DNA of 64,000 nucleotides from NCBI RefSeq assembly GCF_018614655.1, contig NZ_JAGGOG010000011.1:294358-358357 (forward strand). Direction: 5' to 3'. Source of the DNA: Pseudomonas fluorescens (GTDB lineage: Bacteria > Pseudomonadota > Gammaproteobacteria > Pseudomonadales > Pseudomonadaceae). Positions 1 to 7,803 of this stretch are shown here, piece by piece. Position 1 is the stretch's first letter. Each line of letters opens with the position of its first letter. The notes beneath the pieces were generated by a model. It was not told the origin of the DNA and did not search any database. It saw only the letters and a program-made list of their open reading frames with translations. The translations under genes were made by a program, and so were the position numbers.

Positions 1-423
1 TACTGGCCCGGCAGAAATGTCAGACCCGCCAGCGTCTCGCCCTGGAGCAGCAATGACAGTGTGCTGTCAGACAAACGCCGCACCTCTTGTATCGCGCCCT
101 GATAGGTGGATTGCCCAGTCTTGCAGACCTGCGAAGAGGCCGGGACTCGCACCACACAATCGCCCTTGGCGCGCATCTGACAGGTCAATACATAGCCTTC
201 CACAGCCTCCTCGGCGGTCAAGGCGTCGTCGATGTATTCCTCACCCAAGTCATATTCACCGGATTCGGCAAAGCACTTGCAGGTCCCACAAGCGCCATCG
301 CGGCAATCCAGTGGAATATTGATGCCTTGACGATAGGCCGCGTCGGCCACGGTTTCGCTCGGGGTGACGTCGATAAAACGGGTCACGCCGTCTTCAAAGT
401 TCAGTGCAATCTTGTGGCTCATG
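1..423 (-). CDS. benC: Benzoate 1,2-dioxygenase electron-transfer component BenC (3' part outside the window)
   Basis: This is the NADH:acceptor reductase that feeds electrons to the BenAB oxygenase in the cytoplasm. Only the first 141 residues are inside the window. The start is the ATG at 423, and the protein begins MSHKIALNFEDGVTRF. An N-terminal plant-type 2Fe-2S ferredoxin domain covers about residues 5-95, with the cluster loop CRDGACGTCKC at about 40-50 and a further Cys near residue 81. The FAD/NAD reductase domain begins around residue 100 and runs off the left edge. It follows benB by 31 bp on the same strand. The ferredoxin-first order matches BenC, XylZ and AntC. Because the partner subunits look benzoate-type rather than anthranilate-type, BenC is preferred. 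Confidence 0.9.
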
Positions 424-454
424 GCATACCTCGCATGACCGTATTCAACCCGGT

Positions 455-943
455 TCACAAGTGATAGATATCGATGACCTGACGGACATAATCGTTTTTC
501 AGCACGACTTTCTTGGCCTTGATCAGCGGCTGCTCCCCGCGTGTATCCAGGGTGTAGAAGCTGGTGCCGAAATAGCTGTCGACGGTCTTGTAGCGAAAGC
601 TCAGGGTGTGCCAGTTAAACCGTACCAGGCACTGGTCTGCGCGCTGCTCGATGATCTCGATATTGCTCAGGTTATGAGAGGTGCGGGTGTCCGGAATACT
701 CGCACTGGAGCGCTCGGTCTTGATCCGGAAAACACGGTCTTCCAGCCCTTCGCGACTGCCGTACCAGATCAGCGAAATCTCGCTTTGCGGGTTCTCGGTC
801 AGCTCGTCATCGTCATCCCAGGCCGGCATCCAGAACGTGGCATCGGCGGCGTATAGCTCAAGCCATGGGTCCCATTGCTTGTCGTCGAGGTAACGGGCTT
901 CGCGAAACAGGAAGTCGCGAACGCTGTCGTAAGCGATGCTCAT
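455..943 (-). CDS. benB: Benzoate 1,2-dioxygenase small (beta) subunit BenB
   Basis: This is the structural beta subunit of the ring-hydroxylating dioxygenase that turns benzoate into the cis-1,2-dihydrodiol carboxylate. It is 162 aa, the usual length for BenB/XylY, and has the NTF2-like cone fold of ring-hydroxylating beta subunits. The opening, [19 protein letters not shown], and the run [15 protein letters not shown] are typical of the family. Its ATG overlaps the benA stop codon (ATGA), so the two subunits are translationally coupled. It carries no catalytic metal site; it helps hold the hexamer together. AntB is the main alternative, but the BenA-type alpha subunit argues for benzoate. 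Confidence 0.92.
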   Translation of the reverse strand: MSIAYDSVRDFLFREARYLDDKQWDPWLELYAADATFWMPAWDDDDELTENPQSEISLIWYGSREGLEDRVFRIKTERSSASIPDTRTSHNLSNIEIIEQRADQCLVRFNWHTLSFRYKTVDSYFGTSFYTLDTRGEQPLIKAKKVVLKNDYVRQVIDIYHL

Positions 944-2304
944 GGGAACTCCCGCACGGGAATCTTGCCCGCCTGCTCGGTGGCCACGGCTTGCAGCAGG
1001 GTGTCCTGCCAGTACTTATGCTGCTGGACGAACAGGCCTTCGTCCTCGGTACGAACACCGCTAAGCAACGGGTGCAGGTCAATCTCCAGGGCGGCGTCAT
1101 CGGGGCCTTCGACCCAGTGCTCGGCGCCCCGTGACATATCGTTCCACGCCGTGGCGTTGCCTTGATAGCCAACCTGGCAAGAGCGGAACTCCTCCAGATC
1201 ATCAGGTGTTGCCATGCCACTGACGTTGAAAAAATCCTCGTACTGACGAATGCGCCGGGCCCGGGCTTCTGCGCTTTCGCCTACCGGTGCGATGCAGTAG
1301 ATGGTGATCTCGGTCTGGTTGACCGAAATGGGCCTGGCAATACGAATCTGCGAACTGAACTGGTCCATCAGGTAGACGTTGGGGTACAGGCACAGATTGC
1401 GTGAGTGACCGATCATCCAGTCAGCACGCGCCTGGCCAAAATCACTGACCAACTGGTCGCGGCGTTCATACAGAGGACGATCCTCAGGGTTGGCCCAGCG
1501 CGTCCACAGCAACATGTGCCCTTTGTCGAACGAGTAGAACCCTCCTCCGCTTTTAGCCCAGCCCCCGGCACTCATGGTCGGGTTGCTGTCGCCGCACTGG
1601 CGTTCCTTGCGCTGGTTCTGCGTCGCGGCATAGTTCCAATGCACGGAACTGACGTGATAACCGTCGGCACCGTTTTCGGCGGTCAATTTCCAATTGCCTT
1701 CGTAGATGTAGCTGGACGAGCCGCGCAGCACTTCCAGGCCATCGGGGGATTGATCAACGATCATGTCGATGATCTTCGCCGACTCGCCGAGGTGCTCGAC
1801 CAACGGCACCACCTCCGGGTTCAGGCTGCCAAACAGGAACCCACGGTAGGATTCGAACCGGGCCACCCGGGTCAGATCATGGGAGCCCTCGCAGTTGAAG
1901 CTTTCGGGGTAGCCGGCATTGCTCGGGTCCTTGACCTTGAGCAACTTGCCGGAATTATTGAAGGTCCAGCCGTGGAAGGGGCATGTATAGGACGCCTTGT
2001 TGCCGCGCTTGTGCCGGCACAGCATCGCACCACGGTGACTGCAGGCATTGAGAAAGGCGTTGAGCACGCCTTCCTTGTTGCGCGCGATGAAGATCGGCTG
2101 GCGTCCCATCTGCAGGGTGATGTAATCGTTGTTTTGCGGGATCTGGCTTTCGTGGGCCAGGTAGAGCCAGTTGCCTTCGAAGATGTGTTTCATCTCGAGG
2201 TCGAACAGGCGGGGGTCGGTAAACATCTCGCGCTTGCAGCGATAGATGCCTGCTTCACGGTTTTCTTCGAGCAAGGAATTGAGATACTCGACGCCGATCG
2301 ACAT
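940..2304 (-). CDS. benA: Benzoate 1,2-dioxygenase large (alpha) subunit BenA
   Basis: This is the catalytic alpha subunit that dihydroxylates benzoate using O2 and electrons from BenC. The Rieske 2Fe-2S site is [14 protein letters not shown] followed by CPFHGW in the N-terminal third. The mononuclear-iron region lies around [15 protein letters not shown]. The ATG at 2304 is preferred over the one at 2319 because GGAGG sits 8 bp ahead of it and the resulting start [19 protein letters not shown] matches the family, giving 454 aa. The stretch [19 protein letters not shown] is benzoate- and toluate-type, unlike anthranilate dioxygenase. It heads the operon and overlaps benB by 4 bp. Upstream lie two XylS/BenR-type boxes and an A-rich Crc-like motif. 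Confidence 0.94.
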   Translation of the reverse strand: MSIGVEYLNSLLEENREAGIYRCKREMFTDPRLFDLEMKHIFEGNWLYLAHESQIPQNNDYITLQMGRQPIFIARNKEGVLNAFLNACSHRGAMLCRHKRGNKASYTCPFHGWTFNNSGKLLKVKDPSNAGYPESFNCEGSHDLTRVARFESYRGFLFGSLNPEVVPLVEHLGESAKIIDMIVDQSPDGLEVLRGSSSYIYEGNWKLTAENGADGYHVSSVHWNYAATQNQRKERQCGDSNPTMSAGGWAKSGGGFYSFDKGHMLLWTRWANPEDRPLYERRDQLVSDFGQARADWMIGHSRNLCLYPNVYLMDQFSSQIRIARPISVNQTEITIYCIAPVGESAEARARRIRQYEDFFNVSGMATPDDLEEFRSCQVGYQGNATAWNDMSRGAEHWVEGPDDAALEIDLHPLLSGVRTEDEGLFVQQHKYWQDTLLQAVATEQAGKIPVREFP

Positions 2305-2318
2305 GGTCTGAGCCTCCA

Positions 2319-2330
2319 TTGTTTTTATTG
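2319..2330 (-). promoter_or_regulatory. Candidate Crc/Hfq A-rich (CA) motif ahead of benA
   Basis: Read on the minus strand, the stretch is CAATAAAAACAA, directly before the benA ribosome binding site GGAGG. It fits the AAnAAnAA pattern that Hfq and Crc bind in pseudomonads to block translation of catabolic mRNAs. The role is inferred from motif and position. Confidence 0.5.
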
Positions 2331-2366
2331 GGCAGCTCCAGTTTCATCGGTTGGCGGGGTCTTCAA

Positions 2367-2402
2367 TATCCGTTGTGTGCAGACTGATATCCGGTTTTTG
2401 CA
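2367..2402 (-). promoter_or_regulatory. Two direct-repeat BenR/XylS-type operator boxes of the ben promoter
   Basis: On the minus strand, TGCA-AAAACC-GGATA (2402 to 2388) is followed 21 bp on by TGCA-CACAAC-GGATA (2381 to 2367). Both match TGCA-N6-GGNTA exactly, the half-site bound by XylS and BenR, and the 21-bp spacing equals that of the Pm promoter. The box nearer benA would overlap a -35 region, putting the transcription start roughly 30 bp ahead of the benA ATG. Confidence 0.8.
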
Positions 2403-2479
2403 GATCGCAACGGCTTGACGCTGTGGGGTGTTCTTATGGCGGAAAAAAACGCCACAGGACCTCCGGTTTTTCAAAATCC

Positions 2480-3412
2480 TTAAAAGTGATAGATCGCGGC
2501 AGCATTAAGATCAGCAGCCTGAAGTAAAGTGTCGGCTGTCTTCTGGATATCCTCACGCATCCACAATATTTTCAACCAGTCGACCGGGATGCCCTGAACA
2601 CCGTAATAGGCACCAGCCAACTGGCCGACAATGGCGGCAGTCGTGTCCGCGTCATCGCCCAGATTTGTCGCGACCAGCACCGCCTCAGCAAAACTGTCAG
2701 TGTGGTGAAAACACCAAAGCGCTGCTTCCAGCGATGCCACCGAGTAACCAGAACCCATGATTTCGTCGCGGGTTTTCCCCAGATAACTCCCGCAGGCAAT
2801 CGCCATTACCTTAGGCTCTCTCAAACTCAGATAGGCTACCCGAGAAACCTGCTCTTTCGGCACTCCGAGCAGCGAATTTGCGATGCATTCCGCCAAGACC
2901 AAGCAACACTCAATCGCCTCCATTGCCCCGTGAGTAGTGCGAGAGCAGTCGATGGTGCGTTCGCGAATACGATCGATATGAGGAAAGTAAAACAGCACCA
3001 CGGGGGCCAGGCGCATCATCGAACCATTGCCTGCCGAGTATGGGTCTGTTGAGCCCGCGTACGGGTTGGCACTTTTCTGGAATGCTGCCACTGCCTCTCG
3101 AACGGTCATCCCAATGTCGAAGCACTCTCCGGTTGAACTCAGGTAGCCCCTTTTCCACCAGTTTAGATAACGCCCCATTTGATCGGCGGCGTCAAAACCA
3201 TTCTTGCGCAACAAGCTTTCGGCCAGACAAAGCGCCATCGACGTGTCATCCGTCCATTGGCCTGGCCTCAGCTGGAACGGCCCACCCCCAACCATATCTG
3301 TGACTGTAGCAAAAGAGCCACGAGGCTTGAATTCAACCGTAGTCCCTACTGCATCACCGCAGGCCAGGCCCAGGAGGCTGCCGCGGTAACGATCTAAAAG
3401 CGTAATAGCCAT
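2480..3412 (-). CDS. ADP-ribosylglycohydrolase family protein (DraG-like)
   Basis: This is a soluble hydrolase of the DraG/ARH fold, predicted to remove ADP-ribose from a modified protein or nucleic acid. It is 310 aa from the ATG at 3412 (a TTG lies one codon earlier; GAGGGG just upstream supports the ATG). Family signatures are GSLLGLACGDAVG near the N-terminus, WTDDTSMALCLAESL (metal-binding TDD) at about 50-65, SAGNGSMMRLAPV in the middle and NLGDDADTTAAIVGQLAGA near the C-terminus, so both halves of the di-magnesium site are present. No ADP-ribosyltransferase or toxin partner is adjacent. It sits alone between benA and an AraC regulator, next to a REP-like hairpin. The substrate is unknown. 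Confidence 0.85.
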   Translation of the reverse strand: MAITLLDRYRGSLLGLACGDAVGTTVEFKPRGSFATVTDMVGGGPFQLRPGQWTDDTSMALCLAESLLRKNGFDAADQMGRYLNWWKRGYLSSTGECFDIGMTVREAVAAFQKSANPYAGSTDPYSAGNGSMMRLAPVVLFYFPHIDRIRERTIDCSRTTHGAMEAIECCLVLAECIANSLLGVPKEQVSRVAYLSLREPKVMAIACGSYLGKTRDEIMGSGYSVASLEAALWCFHHTDSFAEAVLVATNLGDDADTTAAIVGQLAGAYYGVQGIPVDWLKILWMREDIQKTADTLLQAADLNAAAIYHF

Positions 3413-3475
3413 CAATGCCCCTCACGATGAGCCTTTTCAGGGCCTATGAGCAAACAGCTGCTACCTGGTTCCATT

Positions 3476-3551
3476 CAATTAAAAGCGAACACTGACCTTG
3501 TGGCGAGGGGGCTTGCCGGATCGCCACAGGTTTAGTGTTCACTTTTAATTG
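3476..3551. repeat. REP-like inverted repeat with long AT-rich arms
   Basis: The arms CAATTAAAAGCGAACACT (3476-3493) and AGTGTTCACTTTTAATTG (3534-3551) are inverted repeats with 17 of 18 positions matching. They enclose a smaller hairpin, TGTGGCGA ... TCGCCACA. The core GTGGCGAGGGGGCTTGCC recurs in the element at 59090-59264. It lies in the gap between the ADP-ribosylglycohydrolase promoter side and the AraC gene. Confidence 0.75.
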
Positions 3552-3676
3552 ACCGGTATTAGCCGAAAAACTGTTTTTTCAAAGACCTTGAAAGAGCTGG
3601 TCCTTACGATGCGAACTTGAACACAACGCCTGATGTTCCATGCGCAACAGTAGACGAGAACCCCCTCGGATTTTTC

Positions 3677-4648
3677 TTAATCACCCAACGCCAACGCGCG
3701 CACTTCGCTGGGTGTCTGCCCATAACGCGCCTTGAACGCCCGGGAGAAGTGCGCCTGGCTGGTAAAACCGTGGCGGTAGGCAACCTCCCCCACGTCCAGG
3801 CCCCTGACCTGTTGACTGCTTAACAGGCCATACGCTTGTTGTAGGCGTTTCTCTAGAATGAAACGCCGTGGCTGGGTGTCTTCCAGGGCAAACAACCGCG
3901 CCAGGTGCCGGGTAGAGATCCCGGTCTGGATCGCCACCCGCTCACAACTCAAAGTCGGGTCGGCCAGTTGGTCGCGGATGCATTGCTTGGCCGCCAACAG
4001 GTAAGAGGCGCTCAAGGCGTTGATCCGGCGATGACCGACTTGGCCAGCAATGATATTGCCCAGTAACTCGAACGCATCGTCCTGATAGCTCCCCGCTTCC
4101 TGACTCAACGGCTGCTGGAAAAAGTCTCGGGTGCGCTCGCCGAGTGTGCGTAACAGCAAGCGCTGCACGCCGGTGTGGGCGCTGATTTTCAGTGCATTGT
4201 CGAAGCGGCTCAAACAGCGGCTGGCAAAGATTTCCTGGGGCACATCGAAGATGAATTGGCGCATGGGCCCGGAAAACCCGAACAGGTAGGGTTTGTCAGT
4301 GCGATAGACCATCAACTCGCCGGGTTCCAGCAGCTGGCAGTGCCCGTTCTGAAAGAAAAACGAACCACTGCCCGTCACAAACGACACGAAAATCGAGGCC
4401 TTGGGCACCGCTCGAATCATCGAACCGTCGCGCTCCACCACGTGTTCGTTACCGACGATATGCGCCAGGTGCATGCTTTCCAGGCTCAGGTTGTCCTGGG
4501 TCGCGGTAAACCCGCCCTCACTGTAGGACGAGCATTTGAGGCCCACCAGGGTGGACGCGTTGTACTGCTCCCAAAAGGCCAGGCGCTGGTCCAGGGGAAT
4601 GTTGTCGGTACTGGCTCGCCGAGTGTCGAGCATGGCGCATGGAGTCAT
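3677..4648 (-). CDS. AraC-family transcriptional regulator (FeaR-like N-terminal domain)
   Basis: This is a DNA-binding regulator of 323 aa from the ATG at 4648. In-frame ATGs at 4663 and 4723 are alternatives. The N-terminal two thirds resembles the AraC-binding-like domain of FeaR-type regulators (AFWEQYNASTLVGLKC and following). The C-terminal about 100 residues hold two helix-turn-helix motifs, including GISTRHLARLFALED and the family tail GFTSQAHFSRAFKARYG. It is divergent from the cupin/MFS/dehydrogenase/porin/GMC set starting at 4894, with a 245-bp intergenic region, so it most likely activates that set. It does not look like BenR/XylS, although benABC is only 1.4 kb away. Confidence 0.85.
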   Translation of the reverse strand: MTPCAMLDTRRASTDNIPLDQRLAFWEQYNASTLVGLKCSSYSEGGFTATQDNLSLESMHLAHIVGNEHVVERDGSMIRAVPKASIFVSFVTGSGSFFFQNGHCQLLEPGELMVYRTDKPYLFGFSGPMRQFIFDVPQEIFASRCLSRFDNALKISAHTGVQRLLLRTLGERTRDFFQQPLSQEAGSYQDDAFELLGNIIAGQVGHRRINALSASYLLAAKQCIRDQLADPTLSCERVAIQTGISTRHLARLFALEDTQPRRFILEKRLQQAYGLLSSQQVRGLDVGEVAYRHGFTSQAHFSRAFKARYGQTPSEVRALALGD

Positions 4649-4893
4649 TTTTATTCTTCTCATGGCAGCGGGAGGTTGCCCTGGCCCGGGCGAGGCCAAT
4701 TCCGGGGTTTCCAGAGAACTCATTAATATCTGAACAATTGCCGATGTCAACTCATTGCCCAGGCGTAATCGACCACCGGGCAACCGGTAAAAGCGGCGTC
4801 CGATACAGGCAATCATCACGTCGGTTGCGATCAAACCGCCCACGCGTTCAAGACCTAGAGTGGCCGTGTATCCCCCACAAGCAGAGGCCGAAC

Positions 4894-5427
4894 ATGCCCG
4901 AATTAGCCAGCACCGAATTTTGGAAAGACTTGCAGCCGATCGCCAACTGCTTCAAGCCCGACGCCAAGCCCGAGGTTTACCTGCCCAACGCCGCCAGTGA
5001 CGACCTGCGGCTCTATGTGCCGTTCACCGAAACCGTGTCTTCACGCCCACTGTGGATTTCCCCGAGTGAAAACCGCTGGTGCGACATCCTGATGTCCAGC
5101 CGCGCGGGCCTGGTCAATCGGCATTACCACCCCCACGAAGTATTCGCCTACACCCTCTCCGGAAAATGGGGCTACCTGGAACACGACTGGACCGCCACCG
5201 CCGGCGATTTTGTCTACGAGACTCCGGGCGAAGGCCACACGCTGGTGGCCTATGACCACCCGGAGCCGATGCGCGTGTTTTTCATCGTCAAGGGGCCGCT
5301 GATCTGGCTCGACGAACAGGGTGAACCCAACGGTTATTTCGACGTGCACTCCTACATCGACCTATGCCGCAAGCACTACGACAAGGTCGGCCTGGGAGCC
5401 GACGCTGTGGATCGGCTGTTTCGCTAA
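4894..5427 (+). CDS. Cupin protein of the 2,4'-dihydroxyacetophenone dioxygenase family
   Basis: This is a single-domain cupin of 177 aa. It starts at the ATG at 4894, with AGAGG upstream. The metal site is visible as NRHYHPHEVFAYTLSG (HxHxxE type) at about residues 70-85, with a second cupin motif around YETPGEGHTLVAYDH. The family name comes from an iron enzyme that cleaves the side chain of 2,4'-dihydroxyacetophenone; many members are annotated only by homology. It is first in a five-gene plus-strand series with an MFS transporter (22 bp downstream), alcohol dehydrogenase, porin and GMC oxidoreductase. That context suggests a role in degrading a hydroxylated aromatic ketone or related small alcohol. 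The substrate is inferred, not shown. Confidence 0.75.
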   Translation: MPELASTEFWKDLQPIANCFKPDAKPEVYLPNAASDDLRLYVPFTETVSSRPLWISPSENRWCDILMSSRAGLVNRHYHPHEVFAYTLSGKWGYLEHDWTATAGDFVYETPGEGHTLVAYDHPEPMRVFFIVKGPLIWLDEQGEPNGYFDVHSYIDLCRKHYDKVGLGADAVDRLFR

Positions 5428-5449
5428 ATGCGTTTTTCGGAGTACCACC

Positions 5450-6700
5450 ATGGCTGACAACAATAATAAAGCCGGTTACGAAAACACCTTGCTGTGCGTG
5501 CTGTTCCTGACCTTTGGCTTCGTGTTTTTCGATCGTTTGGCCCTCGCGTTTCTGTTTCCGTTCATGGCCACGGAACTGCAACTGAGCAATAGCCACCTGG
5601 GCATGCTGTCCTCGGTGCTGGCCCTGGCCTGGGCGCTGTCCGGTGCGCTGGTGGGGGCTTGGTCAGACCGTCGAGGCGTGCGCAAACCGCTGCTGATCAT
5701 CGCGGTGATTCTGTTTTCCCTGTGTTCGGCGCTGTCGGGGCTGGTCACCGGGTTTCTCAGCCTGCTGCTGTTTCGCGGGATCATGGGCCTGGCCGAAGGC
5801 CCGATTCTGCCGCTGTCCCAGTCGCTGATGGTAGAAGCCTCCTCGTCCCATCGACGGGGCCTGAACATGGGCTTACTGCAGGGTTCGGCAGCAGGCCTGC
5901 TGGGCGCGGTCATTGGCCCACCGGTGTTGATTGCCCTGGCTGAAGCCTATGGCTGGCGGCATGCGTTCATTGTGTCGCTGGTGCCCGGCCTGCTGATTGC
6001 CTGGTTAATCTGGCGCTATGTGCGCAACGACGAACCGCGCCTGGCGTCGAAGATCAGCAACCCTCAACCCGGCCATCGCCTGGCCTTGCTGAAAAGCCGC
6101 AACATCGTGCTCTGCACCCTGATCAGCTGTGTGTTCCTGACCTGGTTCATCATCCTGATCTCCTTCACCCCCACCTTCCTTGTCAGCGTTCGCGGCTATA
6201 GCCCACCGAGCATGGGCGCGATCATGAGTTGCCTGGGCGCCGCCTGGGTGCTCTGGGGTTTTGCCGTACCGGCGATTTCCGACCGCATCGGCCGCCGCCC
6301 AACACTGGTACTGTTTTCGCTGGTGGCCGCCTGCTGCCCGATGGCCCTGTTGTTTGCGCCCTCACCACTGATCCTTGGCGTGCTGATGGTGCTGACCTAC
6401 ACCGGGTTGGGCTGCTTCACGCTGTTTATGGCGACTATTCCAGCGGAGACCGTTCCCCGTGAAGTGATGGCCACGGCCCTGGGCATGATCATGGGCATTG
6501 GTGAGCTGGTCGGTGGTTTTGTCGCGCCCACCGTGGCCGGTTTTGCCGCCGATCGTTTTGGCCTGTCCATCGTGATGTGGATGTCGTGTGCCGGCGCGCT
6601 GCTGGCCGCTGTTCTGTCCTTGTTCCTCAAGGAAACTGCCCCCGCTGTGCTGCGCCGTCAGGTGGCAGCCACGCCCCTCCTGCAAGGAAACCAGCCATGA
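5450..6700 (+). CDS. MFS transporter
   Basis: This is an inner-membrane secondary transporter of 416 aa with about 12 hydrophobic segments. The start at 5450 (MADNNNKAGYENT) has GGAG upstream. The loop between TM2 and TM3 reads GAWSDRRGVRKPLL, the MFS G-x-x-x-D-R-x-G-R/K signature, and a second copy, ISDRIGRRPTLV, occurs in the C-terminal half. It probably imports the substrate of the neighbouring cupin, dehydrogenase and GMC enzymes. Its stop overlaps the ATG of the alcohol dehydrogenase (ATGA). The second to eighth codons form an A-rich AACAATAATAAA stretch that fits a Crc/Hfq target. Confidence 0.88.
   Translation: MADNNNKAGYENTLLCVLFLTFGFVFFDRLALAFLFPFMATELQLSNSHLGMLSSVLALAWALSGALVGAWSDRRGVRKPLLIIAVILFSLCSALSGLVTGFLSLLLFRGIMGLAEGPILPLSQSLMVEASSSHRRGLNMGLLQGSAAGLLGAVIGPPVLIALAEAYGWRHAFIVSLVPGLLIAWLIWRYVRNDEPRLASKISNPQPGHRLALLKSRNIVLCTLISCVFLTWFIILISFTPTFLVSVRGYSPPSMGAIMSCLGAAWVLWGFAVPAISDRIGRRPTLVLFSLVAACCPMALLFAPSPLILGVLMVLTYTGLGCFTLFMATIPAETVPREVMATALGMIMGIGELVGGFVAPTVAGFAADRFGLSIVMWMSCAGALLAAVLSLFLKETAPAVLRRQVAATPLLQGNQP
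5459..5470 (+). promoter_or_regulatory. Candidate Crc/Hfq A-rich motif at the MFS start
   Basis: AACAATAATAAA lies just inside the coding start of the MFS transporter gene. It matches the AAnAAnAA pattern seen in Hfq/Crc-controlled translation initiation regions of pseudomonads. The role is inferred from position and pattern. Confidence 0.4.
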
Positions 6701-7761
6701 AAGCATTGCGTTGGCATGCCGCCAAAGACCTGCGCCTGAGCGAGCTGCCTGAACCGTCCCCCGGCCTCGGCGAAGTATTGGTGCAAGTGGCCTATTGCGG
6801 GATCTGCGGCAGCGACCTGCACGAATACCAGGACGGCCCGCATTCAATTCCGCAGCACACACCTCATCCGCTGTCCGGTTGCCGTGCTCCGTTGACCCTG
6901 GGCCACGAGTTTTGCGGCCAGGTGATCGCCCTCGGCGAGGGCGTCACCCATGTGCGGGTCGGGAGCCGTGTCGCGGTGGAACCCGAGTACCGCTGCGGCC
7001 ACTGTGCGTATTGCCTGGAGGGCAGTTACAACCTGTGCCAGTCCATGGGATTTATTGGCCTGATGGGCGACGGCGGCTTTGCGGAGCGTGTGGTGGTGCC
7101 GGTCTACATGCTCCATCCACTGCCGGATGCAGTGAGCTTCAAGCAGGCCGCCGTCTTGGAGCCCGCCGCCGTGGCCTTCCATGCACTGAACCAAAGCAGC
7201 TTGCAGGCCGGCGACAGTTGCGTGGTGTTCGGCCTCGGCCCTATCGGCCTGCTGTTGATCATGCTCGCGCGTCTGCGCGGTGTGGAGCGCATTTACGCGG
7301 TGGACATCAGCCCGCAACGCTTGCAACTGGCCCGTGAGCTCGGCGCCCGAGAAGCGCTCGACGGCCGCGACGCCGACCTGCTGCCGCGCCTGCGAGCCTT
7401 GAGCGACGGCGGTGTCGACAGCGCGTTCGAGGCCGCCGGCAGCCAACAGACCTTGACCAACGCCCTGCACTGCCTGCGCAAAGGCGGCGAAGCGGTGCTG
7501 GTGGGCTTGATGGGTGAGGTGCAGATCGATGCCTTTCACCTGGTCAACAACGAACTCCGGCTGCTGGGCAGCGTCGGGTATCGCCATGCCTACCCGGCGC
7601 TGATCGAGTTGCTGGCCAGCGGGCGCCTGGACCTCACTCGGATCGTGACCCGCTGCGTGGCGTTGGAGCATGCCGTCGAACAAGGCTTCGAGGGCCTGTC
7701 AGCCGACAAGAGCCAGATCAAGGTGCTGGTCAATCCCACTCCGTCACTGGCGCATCAATGA
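6697..7761 (+). CDS. Zinc-dependent alcohol dehydrogenase (2,3-butanediol/sorbitol dehydrogenase type)
   Basis: This is an NAD(P)-dependent medium-chain dehydrogenase of 354 aa, cytoplasmic. The catalytic zinc region is CGICGSDLHEY and TLGHEFCGQVI. Four structural-zinc cysteines lie in CGHCAYCLEGSYNLC. The Rossmann motif is VVFGLGPIGLLL at about 175-186, followed by an acidic residue (VDIS) favouring NAD. It resembles 2,3-butanediol and polyol dehydrogenases more than primary alcohol dehydrogenases. It overlaps the MFS gene by 4 bp and precedes the porin by 42 bp. It probably oxidises a secondary alcohol imported by the neighbouring transporter. The exact substrate cannot be told from sequence. 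Confidence 0.85.
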   Translation: MKALRWHAAKDLRLSELPEPSPGLGEVLVQVAYCGICGSDLHEYQDGPHSIPQHTPHPLSGCRAPLTLGHEFCGQVIALGEGVTHVRVGSRVAVEPEYRCGHCAYCLEGSYNLCQSMGFIGLMGDGGFAERVVVPVYMLHPLPDAVSFKQAAVLEPAAVAFHALNQSSLQAGDSCVVFGLGPIGLLLIMLARLRGVERIYAVDISPQRLQLARELGAREALDGRDADLLPRLRALSDGGVDSAFEAAGSQQTLTNALHCLRKGGEAVLVGLMGEVQIDAFHLVNNELRLLGSVGYRHAYPALIELLASGRLDLTRIVTRCVALEHAVEQGFEGLSADKSQIKVLVNPTPSLAHQ

Positions 7762-7777
7762 ACCACCCGCTCATCAC

Positions 7778-7791
7778 AACAACAATAAAAA
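7778..7791 (+). promoter_or_regulatory. Candidate Crc/Hfq A-rich motif ahead of the OprB-like porin
   Basis: AACAACAATAAAAA lies 13 bp before the porin ATG and overlaps the ribosome binding region AAAAAGAG. It is one of the clearest AAYAAYAA-type matches in the window. Confidence 0.55.
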
Positions 7792-7803
7792 GAGTCCCTG
7801 ACC

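Noticed and set aside
3677..4648. Calling the AraC-family gene benR
   Set aside because: Its N-terminal domain and C-terminal HTH resemble FeaR-type regulators rather than XylS/BenR, and it is divergent from a different set of genes.
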